From positions 1-64,000 of the forward strand of contig BGKB01000055.1 of the NCBI GenBank assembly GCA_003116975.1: a stretch of 64,000 bases of DNA, given 5' to 3'. The stretch comes from Aurantiochytrium sp. KH105 (lineage: Eukaryota > Sar > Bigyra > Thraustochytrida > Thraustochytriidae). Below are positions 10,870 to 21,400 of the stretch, piece after piece; the stretch's first letter is position 1; each line of letters begins with the position of its first letter. The notes under the pieces are model-generated. The model ran no database searches. It saw only the letters and a program-made list of their open reading frames with translations, and had not been told where the DNA came from. A program made the position numbers and the translations under genes.

Positions 10870-11354
10870 GAAGACAAAGGGGACGAGAAAAGGTGAAAAA
10901 ATGACCTAATGCAAACGTTGAGGCTCTTTTTCATAAAATAAAATAAATTCCGCGATTTTCTCTTTGTGTCGTTTCAAAAGTATAGAATTGGCCCACCCAC
11001 CCACCCGGCCACTGGTAATAAGGTTTGCATGATAGCTGCCCAAGGGAACGAAACTGTCTACAGTTCGCACTGCCAGTGAACAGCGAGTGAACGGAGGGGC
11101 GAACAGGTAACGCATGCAGCGAGGGCCTGACGAATTCTGTCACCGACCATGGGACCCAATTCTTCTTTTCTTCTTCTTCTTCTTCTTTGATCATATTTTT
11201 CCGTTTCGTTTTTCGTGTCACACATGCCATGATGTGGAGCACGCACGCAAAGAGGCAAGCATGCAAGCATGTTCGAACGAAGACCCGAACAAGCCAGCAT
11301 TCCACTTTTCACCAAAGTCCCAATCATCGCTACACGCGTGCGCACGCGCGCGCA
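10870..11354. other. Intergenic
   Basis: Between two plus-strand genes. It contains A/T-rich sequence after the stop (about 10930-10970), a CCACC run at 10993-11007, and a TTCTTC tract near 11160-11188 upstream of the next gene. No gene seen; the open frame that enters the next gene early lacks recognisable protein features before ATG 11355. Confidence 0.55.
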
Positions 11355-13673
11355 ATGCGCCCTATCTCGCTACAAGCCCACGATGTGCAGGCGGTGACGG
11401 ACTTTCCTCGCCTCGTTGCTTCTCTCAAAGCAACTTCGTACGTGCTCTTGGTCGCACTCACGCTCGTCCCACTTCTTGCGTATGAGTCGCGCATTCTTCA
11501 TGAGCACGTCGATGCGCAACCATGGGTTCATCAGCACGACCTGCGCTCGCAAGAGGCACAAGCCCACCATGCCTTGGCATCATTGCCAATTGCTTCTCAT
11601 GCTTTGGGCCCCATGTCATCGGCGGGCGAGACATCTCCGGAAAGATCAATAAAGAGAAGAAGATCAGCTCGAAAGAACTCAAAAGCAAGCGCACCACGAC
11701 CATCCATATCGGGCGTCAAGACATCTTCACCGAGCTCAAGTCTTTTTGTTAAAGCCTACTCGCAAAACCCCACGTCTAGTGTTCAGACATCGGCTCCGGT
11801 ACCTGCGACACTGCGAGCAGCGCGCCAAGGTCCGGACTCAACGCCTCGTCCTTCCTCCTTCAGGACAGAACGCTTGACAGCTAGACCCTCGTCTTCGACG
11901 CCTCGTCCCTCGTCCTCTAGGACAGAACGCTTGGCAAGTCCGACTTCCCGTCCAACAAAGAGAATACCGACACTTCGTCCAACAAAAAGGCTTCCAACAC
12001 CCAGGCCCACTTTGTACGAACGACCAAGCGATCCGCCAAAGCCGTTGTCTCGGGCGCACATTGAACCTGTTCGAACGGTCGCGCCAACTCACTTCCAGAG
12101 CGCCAACGTGTCATCACCAACAAGTTCACCGTCACTGCCTCTTTCGAATCCATTCCGAAACGATGACCTCACAGCAGGATCTTCTCCAAGAGTACCCAGC
12201 ACGCGCGCAGCAGCGATTCCTCCCAACAATGTCGCGGATCAAAGCGACAGAACGACTACCACCGTCCATGCGGCGCGCAATTTCACAATGCGCGCGGCGA
12301 TATCCGAGCCAGCGCAGCAGGCGCAAGTGGCAGCACGACAAACGATTGACTTTCCTCCCTCGAAAGCACCACGCGATGCACCAAAAGAGTCTTTTGCGGG
12401 AAACGCACGCACTAACTTTGCTAATTTTACACCGTCGTGGCTTACTGTCCAGTCCCGTCAAGTGAATGTCGCGACACTTGACGAACAAGAGCTCGCGAGC
12501 CTACGCGACGGTTTTGTGGTGGACCAAGCCACGGCCGAGCTGCCATGGTTCTCGCAAGAGAGGCCAAGCAAGCACTACTATTACGAAAAGGAGACGCGAC
12601 GCAAGATTCGTGTGCTCGCGCGTCAGGCGTTGAGGCAGATCGAGGAGCAAGGCGGCGTCTCTTGCATTCCGGCAATCTGCAAGACGCCCAATGGGTTTTA
12701 CGAGGCTGACGACCCGATTAGCAAGCTTTTCCTGGCAAGCTTTCCGGGGTCTGGGAATACCTGGCTTCGAATGATTTTGCGGGCAGGAACACGGCACTAC
12801 ACGGGTTCGCTGTATGCGGACAAGCGCCTCTCGAGCTTTCAAGGCTTTGCTGGCGAGCTCCTCGCCGCCTCGGACCCGCGTACCTCCATCGTCAAGTCGC
12901 ACTATCCTATGTGGAATGTGGGTGCGCCTGCGCAGCACTCCGATTTCGCAGGTAGCATCTTCATCGCGCGGTCGCCCTTTGACGCCATCTTGGCGGAACT
13001 CCATCGTATCTACTCGGGAGAGAGCCACAAGGGCGTAAGCGCGCAGTCGAAGATTGCTTCGGACGGCATGCTCCGCGCGTTGGGACTCGCTGAGCGGTAC
13101 ACTGAGACGGTTCACTTTTGGGAAGGCCTCAACGCCTTCAACGCGCGTGGGGGAAGACCGCGCTTCTTTCCGGGCCATGGCGGACGCGATTACCAGGGTC
13201 ATCGCGTTCGCAACATGACCGATGTTTTCTCGCTCGACACACGACCCATGCGTAATGGCGAGGGGTTTCCAGTCTTTACCATGTTTTACGAGGACTTTGT
13301 GCGCGACTTGGTCCCAGCGCTTGCGCATCTCTTTGCGTTTCTCAAGCTCCAGCATGGCGAGCGAATGCCCTCAGTCTACGATTCGATTGTCTGCACGCTG
13401 AGCAAGCAGCAGGCCTTTGCGCACACAAAGCGTGCGGAGCAGCCCATCAATGTGAACCCTTTTTCGGCAGACATTGCGCGCGAGCTTTGCGACACCTTTG
13501 GCCCTGTATGGAACGAGGCCAAGTGGGGCCCCTGCACGGGCGTCTTGCAGCGCGAGCGGGCTGACGTCCGTGTGCAGGATGAGTGGAAGGCATGGTCCTT
13601 TGAGGATGTCTGCGAGGTCCCGGGCAGTGCGACGCAAGCGGAATCGTCTCCTACTTGGTCCGTAGAAAAATAA
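11355..13673 (+). CDS. Type II membrane sulfotransferase with long Ser/Pro stem
   Basis: ATG 11355 gives 772 residues; an in-frame extension to 11187 is possible but has no support. Residues about 27-43 form one transmembrane helix after a short cytosolic tail, the usual Golgi type II layout. Residues about 90-370 are a Ser/Thr/Pro/Arg-rich stem with repeated RPSSSRTER and RPTKR units. The catalytic domain follows: 5'-phosphosulfate loop SFPGSGNTWLR at 462-472, KSHYP, and the 3'-phosphate site FIARSPFDA at about 536-544, then a GF/MFYEDF region. The SFPGSGNTW signature and the spacing resemble WSC-domain-associated sulfotransferases. Such enzymes transfer sulfate from PAPS to glycans; the acceptor here is unknown. 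Thraustochytrid walls contain sulfated galactans, so a wall role is reasonable inference. Confidence 0.85.
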   Translation: MRPISLQAHDVQAVTDFPRLVASLKATSYVLLVALTLVPLLAYESRILHEHVDAQPWVHQHDLRSQEAQAHHALASLPIASHALGPMSSAGETSPERSIKRRRSARKNSKASAPRPSISGVKTSSPSSSLFVKAYSQNPTSSVQTSAPVPATLRAARQGPDSTPRPSSFRTERLTARPSSSTPRPSSSRTERLASPTSRPTKRIPTLRPTKRLPTPRPTLYERPSDPPKPLSRAHIEPVRTVAPTHFQSANVSSPTSSPSLPLSNPFRNDDLTAGSSPRVPSTRAAAIPPNNVADQSDRTTTTVHAARNFTMRAAISEPAQQAQVAARQTIDFPPSKAPRDAPKESFAGNARTNFANFTPSWLTVQSRQVNVATLDEQELASLRDGFVVDQATAELPWFSQERPSKHYYYEKETRRKIRVLARQALRQIEEQGGVSCIPAICKTPNGFYEADDPISKLFLASFPGSGNTWLRMILRAGTRHYTGSLYADKRLSSFQGFAGELLAASDPRTSIVKSHYPMWNVGAPAQHSDFAGSIFIARSPFDAILAELHRIYSGESHKGVSAQSKIASDGMLRALGLAERYTETVHFWEGLNAFNARGGRPRFFPGHGGRDYQGHRVRNMTDVFSLDTRPMRNGEGFPVFTMFYEDFVRDLVPALAHLFAFLKLQHGERMPSVYDSIVCTLSKQQAFAHTKRAEQPINVNPFSADIARELCDTFGPVWNEAKWGPCTGVLQRERADVRVQDEWKAWSFEDVCEVPGSATQAESSPTWSVEK

Positions 13674-14865
13674 TCGCACTGGCAGGTTTTATTGCTGCTT
13701 GTTCTGCTGCTGCCTTGCAGCGCATCACGTCGACCAATTACGGTTCTCGACGTGCGTCGCGCGTCTCCCGCAGTCCCTTGTGTGAGTGTGGTATGCGTCG
13801 GCGGCGGCGCCGGCGCTGTAGCCGCCCCAAGTCCATTTCTCCCCTCTTTTACCTCTCTGGCGCGCGCCGCATCTCGAGACGCGGGCCGATGCGAGATCGG
13901 CGCCGCGCACGCTCTCCCTCTCTCGCTAGGCCGGCCTGCAGGAGCAGCCAGAGGCAGCCTCGCAAGACCCGGCCTCGGCCCCCACACGAGCGCCACATCG
14001 ACGTCCCTGGTCACCCGAGCAGCTCGGTGCGTCGTTCTGGCTGGCTATTGATTGCAATAGCTGGCTGGTTTCCGCAGGCACCCCACCCCGACTGCTGCCC
14101 AGGCCTGCGCTCCTCCTCTCCTTCTCTCGCCTCCGGCCCGTGACCGCGCGTCGCAGTCAAGTCGAGTCGAGTCATGTCGCGTGCAGCGGTGCGTGCACGC
14201 GCCGCCATTCCTGCGTTTCCATTCGCACGTGGACTCGCTGTGCTGGACGCGCTTGCTTGCATCCAGCCCCCTCTGCCTGCCCATGGCGCAAACGCCTAAA
14301 CTCCACTTGCCGCCGCCCATTCCGCACTTGCGGCGCTGCCCCGCCAGCCCCCCTGCCAGCATCCATCTCTACACACATACACACACTTCCTTCCTGCTTT
14401 CGTCTCTGTTTCTCGCTAGACCGACCGCGCGAGACTCTCGCCTTTCCTTTCCTTGCCTTGCCTTGCCTTGCCTTGCCTTGCCTTGGGCCTCGCCTCGCCT
14501 CGCCTTGCCGCTGTTTCCTTTGCCATTGCTCGTGTTCGCGGGCCCGCGCCCAAGTGCCGCTTTCGGTCTGCCGCGCTTGTCTGCGCCGGGTGTGGGTCAC
14601 GTGCCGCGCGAGGCGAGAAGCAGCAGGCAGCAGCAGAGGCGAGAGAGCAAAGAAGGCGCGCGTCGAAGCAGGCGCGGGTCCAGCCGGCCGGGGCCGCGTG
14701 CTCGGCGGCGGCAGACCGCGAGGCCGCGGCGCAGAGCCCGGCGCGGCGAGAGAGGAGGCGCTGCCGCGCGAGGCGGCGGCGGGGCCCGGCAGACCGAGAC
14801 CGCGGCTGGCGCGGAGAGGGAGGGGACGCGCTACGCTGCGCCGCACCGCCGCGGCGGCGGGGACG
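13674..14865. other. Long 5' region of the TPR gene
   Basis: GC-rich and pyrimidine-rich, with a CCTTG tract at 14451-14485 and short CAC/CATA runs. An open frame runs through 14140-14865 into the TPR gene but begins at GTG and encodes low-complexity Arg/Ala sequence, so I treat it as 5' UTR/promoter. No other gene seen. Confidence 0.55.
14451..14485. repeat. (CCTTG)n microsatellite
   Basis: Seven consecutive CCTTG pentamers upstream of the TPR gene. A shorter related run occurs at about 22655-22690. Confidence 0.9.
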
Positions 14866-17800
14866 ATGGTGGGCCTGGCGCTGGGCGAGCCGCTCATCTC
14901 GCCGTGGAGGTTCGAGGAGCTCGTGGACACCACCGAGAAGCGGCTGGAGACGCTGAAGCGGCACGCCGGCAAGCGGTCGAACGCCGAGAAGCGACTCGTG
15001 GCCACGCGGGCGCTCTCGCTTCTGTACCTGGAACGCGAAGAGCTGGACCGCTGCGAGAAACTCCTGCGGAAGAGCCTGAGCCTGGCGTCCAAGCTCAAGG
15101 GCGAGAGCTCGCTCGAGTTCAAGACCCAGCTCAACTACCTCGCCGTGATGCAATGGAAACAAGACAAGGTCAGCGATGCAGAGACCATGTTGCGCGACCT
15201 CGTCGCGTCCCTGGAGCGCCACTTGAAGCGCCACGATGGCCGCAAAGGCTTTGAGCAGTTCAACGAGCTCCTCATCCGTGTCATGTTCAATCTCGCCGGC
15301 GTCATGGCGGCCAAGGGCAAGCGACAAGAGGCCGCGCAGGTGGAAGCTGATGCCAGAAGCCGCGCTCGCGCGGCTGGTGTCTCTCGCGAGGAGGACCTTG
15401 CTTCGGTGCAATTGCCGGACAGCGTCCGCTCGGGCCCCAATGCACTGCGCGGGTCGACGCGATCGGGACAGAGCAAGCGCTCGAGCTTTCGCGAGCGAAT
15501 CTCCTTCATTGTTGGAGGCAGAGGAGGTGGAGGCGCAGACTCTCTCGTCGACGGACACAGTGACAGTATGCGCAACAGCGGCGCCGACTTTGCCTTTTCC
15601 ATGCCCGGCGCCGCCAGGCGTCCTGTTCAACATGACCAAAGCAGGCACCGTGCCGCCGGCGAAGAGAGCGCTGCGATGCGAATTCCGCTCATCGACCTGC
15701 TCGATCACACAGCAGCCCTCCTTGCAGATGCGCGCCGGTCAGACCACATTGAGCTGCTCTTTCGAACAGCCCTCACGGGGTCGTACGGCGCGCTTACCAA
15801 AGTCGAGGAACAGCGCATCACCGTACGTCTCGCGCTGCTGCTTGGCGCAAACCCCGAGTATCTCGACGAGGCCACGGGCATTTTGGAACGTGCCCTGGCA
15901 ATTACCGAGGAGCTCTACGGCCTCGACGATATCCAAGTGGCCGTCGTGGCTGGCGATCTCGGAACTTTTTTTGCGAAGAAGGGCGACCCGGAGCGTGCCG
16001 AGGCGCTATTTCTGCGAGCCTTGAAAATCTTCAAGAATCTCGACCGTGCGCACCGCAAGGAGGAGGTCGTGTATAAAAACTTGGCTTTGCTCTTGAAAAC
16101 CAAAGGCCAAAAGGCCAAGGCTGATATTATTGCTCGCATGACACTGGTCATCGATGACGATTGGATTTTCCAGACGAGCGAAAGCAACGTCAGCGTGGAA
16201 GCCATTGCGCGCACCTTGCGGGTTGCCATCGACCTCGAGGCTCGCGAGAAGAAGACGCCGCAGTGGTACAACTGGCATGACAATGAGCGGAAAAAGTCGC
16301 TGCTGGCGTACGCGCTCGAGGTGTTTCGGGATACAAGTCACAACTGGGAAGAAATTCTCGCCCCCAAGTATTTGCGCATCTCCCTCGAGGTCATTCGTCT
16401 CTGCGGCCGATCCACTGCGTTTGTTCCCATTAGCGGCATGCAACATTTTGCCCTCGAGGCGGGCGATGGCACTGGCCCTGGAGCTTCGGGGAGAGCAACT
16501 ACTGCGGAGAGCATTTTGCGTGCCCAATTTCAGGCGTCTCGCCTCGGCGCCGTCACAGCGTCCTCCGCTCGCGAGGCCCCCGCTCCGCAGCAAGCACATC
16601 ACTCGTGGGTCTCTGCGGCCGCTGCGGCGCTGTTCTCGTCTCCCTGGCAAGCAAAGGAGCAGAGCGAAGTCACGGATGACAATGCCGATGACGACGGCGG
16701 CGCGGAGGCAGACACCGCGGACACCGCGGATGCGCGGCGCCGAGCTCATCTTCACGAAGACGAGGGCAATTACCACGACGGTGACAACGACGACGACGAC
16801 CACCGCGACGCTGTGCTCGAGGATCCCGACGACACTGACGGGGAAGAGGGCGACCCGAGCGGCAGCGAACATCGATTTTCGGTGGGGGCCCTCGCTCCGC
16901 CTGGGTCGGCGGCTCGCCTGCTGGCGATTGACGTCGACCAAGGTCCCGAAGAAGAGGAAGACGAGTTTGGTCTCGGCGTGGGCCTCGAGACCGCGCGCAA
17001 GCGCAACAACAGCAAGTCAGGCAAGTCGACGACGCGGTCGAGACGCAAGGACACGGACCGAGACGCGGGTGCCGATGGCGAGAGCAGCAACAAGCACAAG
17101 AAGAAAGTCAAGAAAGACCGCAAGAAGAAAAAGAAGAAGGGGTCGATCGTGGCCGCCTTGCTTCGTCGTCGGCGCGACTCTGCGTCGCAGAGCCTGGCGG
17201 CTGTCGCGTCGCAGGCCAAGCAGGCGACGGGATTTTTGCGGCCCGACCTGGACCTCGAGGACGTCCTCGTGGACTTTTTCGCCGAGGTTGCCCCGGAAAA
17301 GTCACGCACCGCGGTCAAGGCCCTCATTGCCCAGCACGACGGCCGCGAGGACATGGTGATTGCCAGTGTGGAGGCAAAGTTTCTTGTTCGCTTCCACCGG
17401 GACGGGACATGGGAGTCGCGCTTCCTCGATACGGACGACTTGCAGTCTGCAGCGAGCTCGGGCGTGTCGCGCGTTCGGGGCGAGGCGAGGCAGCGTCGCT
17501 CGGGCCACCACGGCAAGGCAGGCTACAAGGACGAGGATGACGTTGCCTTTGATGGTTATGAGGAGGACGAGGACTTTGAGGAGGAGGACGACGACGACGA
17601 CGAAGAAGAAGAAGACGATGATGACGATGATGACGACGACGAGGAGGAGGACACTGACGTCAGGTCCGGAGCCGACGCGTCCACAGATGTGATGAGTTAT
17701 GGCCCGTCGAGCGCTGCATCCCTGAAGCGACGCGTCGAAACGGTGGAAGAGAATAATGACGTCGACCTTTCCGGAACGCTCGATCCGGACGTTCCATTGC

Positions 17801-17976
17801 GAGAGACGCTATTGCGCTTTTACGAGCAACATGTTCCCAACCGAGGCGAAAAGGACGTGGACGAGATGCTCGCCCACTTTGATGGCCGCCACAGGGCGCT
17901 GTTCAAGGCTCTCCGCAAAAAGTACGGCGTACGCTTCTTGCACACGGGCACGGCGACCTTTGTCAAGGCTCCATAA
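14866..17976 (+). CDS. TPR protein with two C-terminal copies of a short helical motif
   Basis: 1036 residues from ATG 14866, chosen because TPR-like helices begin within 15 residues and the upstream frame is low complexity. Residues about 10-170 and 250-400 are tetratricopeptide-like helical repeats (for example YLDEATGILERALAITEELY and PERAEALFLRALKIFKNL). The middle is acidic, then Lys-rich (KKKVKKDRKKKKKKG). Two related segments of about 45 residues close the protein, near 793-840 and 975-1025: L(E/R)(D/E)xLxxF(F/Y)xxxxPxx...V...(L/I)xxxDGR...VRF. Between them lies a long Glu/Asp run. No enzyme motif is present. A scaffold is likely; the partners are unknown. Confidence 0.8.
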   Translation: MVGLALGEPLISPWRFEELVDTTEKRLETLKRHAGKRSNAEKRLVATRALSLLYLEREELDRCEKLLRKSLSLASKLKGESSLEFKTQLNYLAVMQWKQDKVSDAETMLRDLVASLERHLKRHDGRKGFEQFNELLIRVMFNLAGVMAAKGKRQEAAQVEADARSRARAAGVSREEDLASVQLPDSVRSGPNALRGSTRSGQSKRSSFRERISFIVGGRGGGGADSLVDGHSDSMRNSGADFAFSMPGAARRPVQHDQSRHRAAGEESAAMRIPLIDLLDHTAALLADARRSDHIELLFRTALTGSYGALTKVEEQRITVRLALLLGANPEYLDEATGILERALAITEELYGLDDIQVAVVAGDLGTFFAKKGDPERAEALFLRALKIFKNLDRAHRKEEVVYKNLALLLKTKGQKAKADIIARMTLVIDDDWIFQTSESNVSVEAIARTLRVAIDLEAREKKTPQWYNWHDNERKKSLLAYALEVFRDTSHNWEEILAPKYLRISLEVIRLCGRSTAFVPISGMQHFALEAGDGTGPGASGRATTAESILRAQFQASRLGAVTASSAREAPAPQQAHHSWVSAAAAALFSSPWQAKEQSEVTDDNADDDGGAEADTADTADARRRAHLHEDEGNYHDGDNDDDDHRDAVLEDPDDTDGEEGDPSGSEHRFSVGALAPPGSAARLLAIDVDQGPEEEEDEFGLGVGLETARKRNNSKSGKSTTRSRRKDTDRDAGADGESSNKHKKKVKKDRKKKKKKGSIVAALLRRRRDSASQSLAAVASQAKQATGFLRPDLDLEDVLVDFFAEVAPEKSRTAVKALIAQHDGREDMVIASVEAKFLVRFHRDGTWESRFLDTDDLQSAASSGVSRVRGEARQRRSGHHGKAGYKDEDDVAFDGYEEDEDFEEEDDDDDEEEEDDDDDDDDDEEEDTDVRSGADASTDVMSYGPSSAASLKRRVETVEENNDVDLSGTLDPDVPLRETLLRFYEQHVPNRGEKDVDEMLAHFDGRHRALFKALRKKYGVRFLHTGTATFVKAP

Positions 17977-20040
17977 TGATGAAGGATGGATAGTGAGTGA
18001 GTGATGTGGTCGGCGGCGAGATTCGCTGATGGACGGACGGACGGACCTCTTTCCTTATTTTCTCTGTTTTTTTTTTTTTAAACGCTTGCCTCTGTTGGCT
18101 TTGCTAGTTTCAAAAGAGATTGACAGTGAGGCCGTCACAAGACAAAAGCGAACGCCAAATCTCGGCACTCGTACTTTGCGTCGCCCCGCCTTCTTTTTAT
18201 CTTTTGTTTTCTGTTGAAGGGGCAAATGCATGCATCTGCGTGCATTTACTTCTCGTCATCGTCCTCCTACTCCTACACTTTGTACGACTCATGACTGGCG
18301 GCTGCTCCCGCTTTCACCAGCCGCGTATCCGCGAATGGCCGTGGGGGGCGACGACGCATCGGCGCGCTGCCGTCGCCGATTCGATTTGTGTTGCGATTCT
18401 TCCCACAAGGCCGTATGTCACCGCGTATGCCACATGCGCGACTGCAGTCCGCCCGGTTTTACACTTTTCTTCTTTCTTTCTTTTTTCCCATTCCTTTTCA
18501 TTTGTTTTTTTTTCTCTCTCTCCTCTTTTCTCTCTCTTGGATTTTGTTTTTGTTCTCATTTTTTGTTTCTTTTTGTTTGGTTTTTACACACTCATACTCG
18601 TACGTTGGTTGGTTGCCTGTGATGCGCTGCTCCCGGCATTCTTGGTGTGCGACTGTTGGGTGGACGACGGACAATGCCTCGAAGAGCATTCTGTGCGGTT
18701 CTCAGGCTTTCTTTCCTTCTAAAATTTGCGTTGGACCAGGCCTCGAAAGTCTCGATTGCGCTAGCTAGCTAGCTTTTGCTGCAGCCAGTTCTACGAGTAG
18801 TCGGATCCAGCCAGCTCGGGCCGACGAGCGGCGAGCTGCAGCAACTGACACTGCAAAAGATACGCATGTTTGTTTGATTGTTTGTTCTGTCGCAAGGGCT
18901 ACTACTGGCAGTAGCTCGCTGCTCGGGAACCCCTGCTTTCTTTGTGTTGAAGAAGCTGAAAAGAAGGAGGAGGTCGTATGCATACGTCAAAGCAACAAGC
19001 CATGAAAACATGCAGCATGCGTCAGCGTGCGTCATTCTCGAACCCCCCTCCCTTGGCGATTGCACGCTTGCGTGCCCCGAAAGGACAAGCACGAAGCTCG
19101 CTCCTCGCAATCTAATGATCACTGGCGGAATACCGAACCGACCCGACCCGACCCGAGGAAAGTTGAACGAGAGCGTCAGAGGAAGCAGCCGCAGCTCGCT
19201 GTGCCTGGCGGCGGCGGCTGTTGCTGCTGCTCCTGCTGCTGCTGGCCGGTCCCACACAAATGAAAGAATCTCACAGAAAACAACTTGAAAAAGTTGTTAG
19301 CTTGACTATGGGTCCCTCCAGCCTTGTAGACGCGTCAGCCTGGCCGGCCGAGAGAGAAAGAAATGTGTTGTCTTGACTACACCCCGCCAATACCAGTTGC
19401 AGCACAGCTGGCTGCTGGCTGCAGACACGACAGCACCGCCAGCAATGTTATGCATGCATGCATTCATCTATGTATAGCACATGAATGCGTGCGTGCAAGG
19501 GCTGCGAGGGCCCCCTCTCTCTCCACCCAACAAGTTTTTTTGTTTTTAGGGTCGTGTACCATCGCCAGCGTTGGCGTGCTGCCGCCGCCTTGTTTTCGTC
19601 CTTCCTGCTTTTCTTTCTTTTCTCGAGCTGACGCAGGGTCACCACCTTACGACTGGCTGATGTGAGCCAGTCGGTGGCGGACGATCCTCGGTGTGCTTGC
19701 GTCCTCACGCAACAAGTTGTTGTTGGCCGTGCCGCGCTGCCCTCCCTGCAGTCACTGCCGGCGAGCGAGGCTGCCTGCGATTTGTGGCGGGATTCCCAGA
19801 GCCCCTAAGAGACCAACAACTCGAAACAAGCCAGGCTAAGCCAGGCCCAGTCGGAAAACAAGGTCATCGCTGCTTCGCTTCGGTTGTCTTGTGGCAAAAG
19901 CAAAGCAGCAGGGCTTCCTGTTTCTTTTCACTTTTATTTCATGGCTTCTTTTTTCAATTTTTATTTTATGAATAAATAATTTCCTTTTTCTTATTTTCTC
20001 CCCTTCTTCTTGCGCGCCTCGTCTCGGCCCAACCGCGAAG
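17977..20040. other. Gene-poor stretch, first part
   Basis: No convincing gene on either strand. It contains poly-T near 18064-18080, T/C-rich sequence at 18465-18590, a GCTA run at 18761-18774, a CGACC run near 19135-19160 and CTG-rich sequence near 19215-19250. Open frames here change composition abruptly and match no domain I know. I looked for tRNA arms and found none. Confidence 0.5.
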
Positions 20041-21364
20041 CCCGAAGCTCTGTTGATTCCCTCGTCGACAGCACCTGACGCCACGCCTCTGCGCGAGCTG
20101 CTCCTCACGCACCCAGCTTCCTTCGCTCGCGCAAGCCCAACGAGCTGCGCATCCTTCGAGTTCGCGGCCCGGGCCGCCAGCACCGCTCGCCCGGGCCTGC
20201 CGGACCGCGGCCGGAGCAGCGTGCGCGCGAAAAGCGACCCCGCCTGCCGCACCGCTGCTCTGCTCAACCCGACCTTGGTCAGCCGCCGCCTTCTGTCTTT
20301 CATCTCGCCGCTCGGTTTCTTTCTTTCTTTCATTCATTCATTCTTTCTTTCAAGCAACAGACAGCTGGCTGGCCGCAGCTGCAGCAGCCACAGACAGCAG
20401 CAAGAGCACCATCGCAGTCGGCCCGGCGCGCCCGGCTTCGCGCCTTCGTTCGTGCGAGGCTGTGTGCGGCCCGAACGGCGGCGGCCGAACGATGGAACGA
20501 CGGGTTCACACGAAGGACGCGCACGATGGATCCGTGCAGCGACGACGGCAGACTCGATCCCGCGGAAACAAACCAACCTGCAGCACAGATCGCACCAGCA
20601 GCTGCACCAGCAGTGGCAGCTGCAGCTCGACCTGCGCGCGGTGCATGCGACAGGTGTCGACTGCGGCTGCAGCCCCAAGACGAGGCCGCGAAGCCAATAA
20701 TTGCGGCAGGCAGGCCGGCCGAGGCGTGCACGCATCTATCTCCTCTCCACTGCCGCCGCCCAAGATACGAAGCGCGGCGAAGGGCAGACGGTGCACGCAC
20801 GCTACCATGCAGTGTCGGTGATTCTGGCCGAGGCTGCGGTAAGTTCATCGTCCGTCAATCCATCGACGTCTTCCATGGAACGGCCATCGAACGCCGCGAG
20901 AGACCGCGAAGAAGGCCAGGGCGGAGGAGTTCGAGACCGCGCCCGAGACCGTGGAGACCGAGCGGACAGAGAGACGGGTTGACCTCGCTTGGCTCGACCA
21001 TGCGCTCGTCGCAGTGGTCGCTGTCGCGGTTCGGAGAGGGCGAGAAAAAAAGGAGAGACTGAGAAAAGAAGGGAAAGAAGAGGGTGGCATACGTCGCTGG
21101 AGCCGCCGGACCAGATCGTCGCTCTGCAAGGACACACGCGCGGCGTCTCTCCTCCCCTGCCCGCCGCGTCACACGCGCGTGCAGGTCTTACCCGGGACCA
21201 CTGCCGGGGCGCGGGGGCAGGCGCAGCGTTTCTGCCTCCGCCGGTTGCGAAGATCGAACGAAGCTGCCGCCGCTGCACCGGCCGGCGGCCGCAGCCGCCA
21301 TGGCCGCTGCCAGACAGAAGATACGAGGCGAGGTAAGGCGCGGCCCGCCAAGGCGCGGGTAGCG

Positions 21365-21400
21365 AGCTAGCTAGCTAGCTAGCTAGCTAGCTAGCTAGCT
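21365..21400. repeat. (GCTA)n microsatellite
   Basis: Nine consecutive AGCT/GCTA units. Shorter GCTA runs occur at 18761, 25929 and 61171. Confidence 0.95.

Noticed and set aside
12501-13355. 284-codon minus-strand frame inside the sulfotransferase
   Set aside because: Antisense shadow of a GC-rich coding frame; no motif, and the plus strand carries the full enzyme signature.
14140-14865. N-terminal extension of the TPR gene
   Set aside because: Starts at GTG, is Arg/Ala low complexity and spans a CCTTG microsatellite; TPR helices begin at ATG 14866.
18120-18722. 200-codon plus-strand frame
   Set aside because: The second half is poly-pyrimidine translated as Phe/Ser/Leu; overlapping frames of similar length exist.
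20053-20700. 215-codon plus-strand frame in the gene-poor stretch
   Set aside because: Composition changes abruptly (Ala/Arg to Phe/Ser across a CTTT run), start context weak, no domain.
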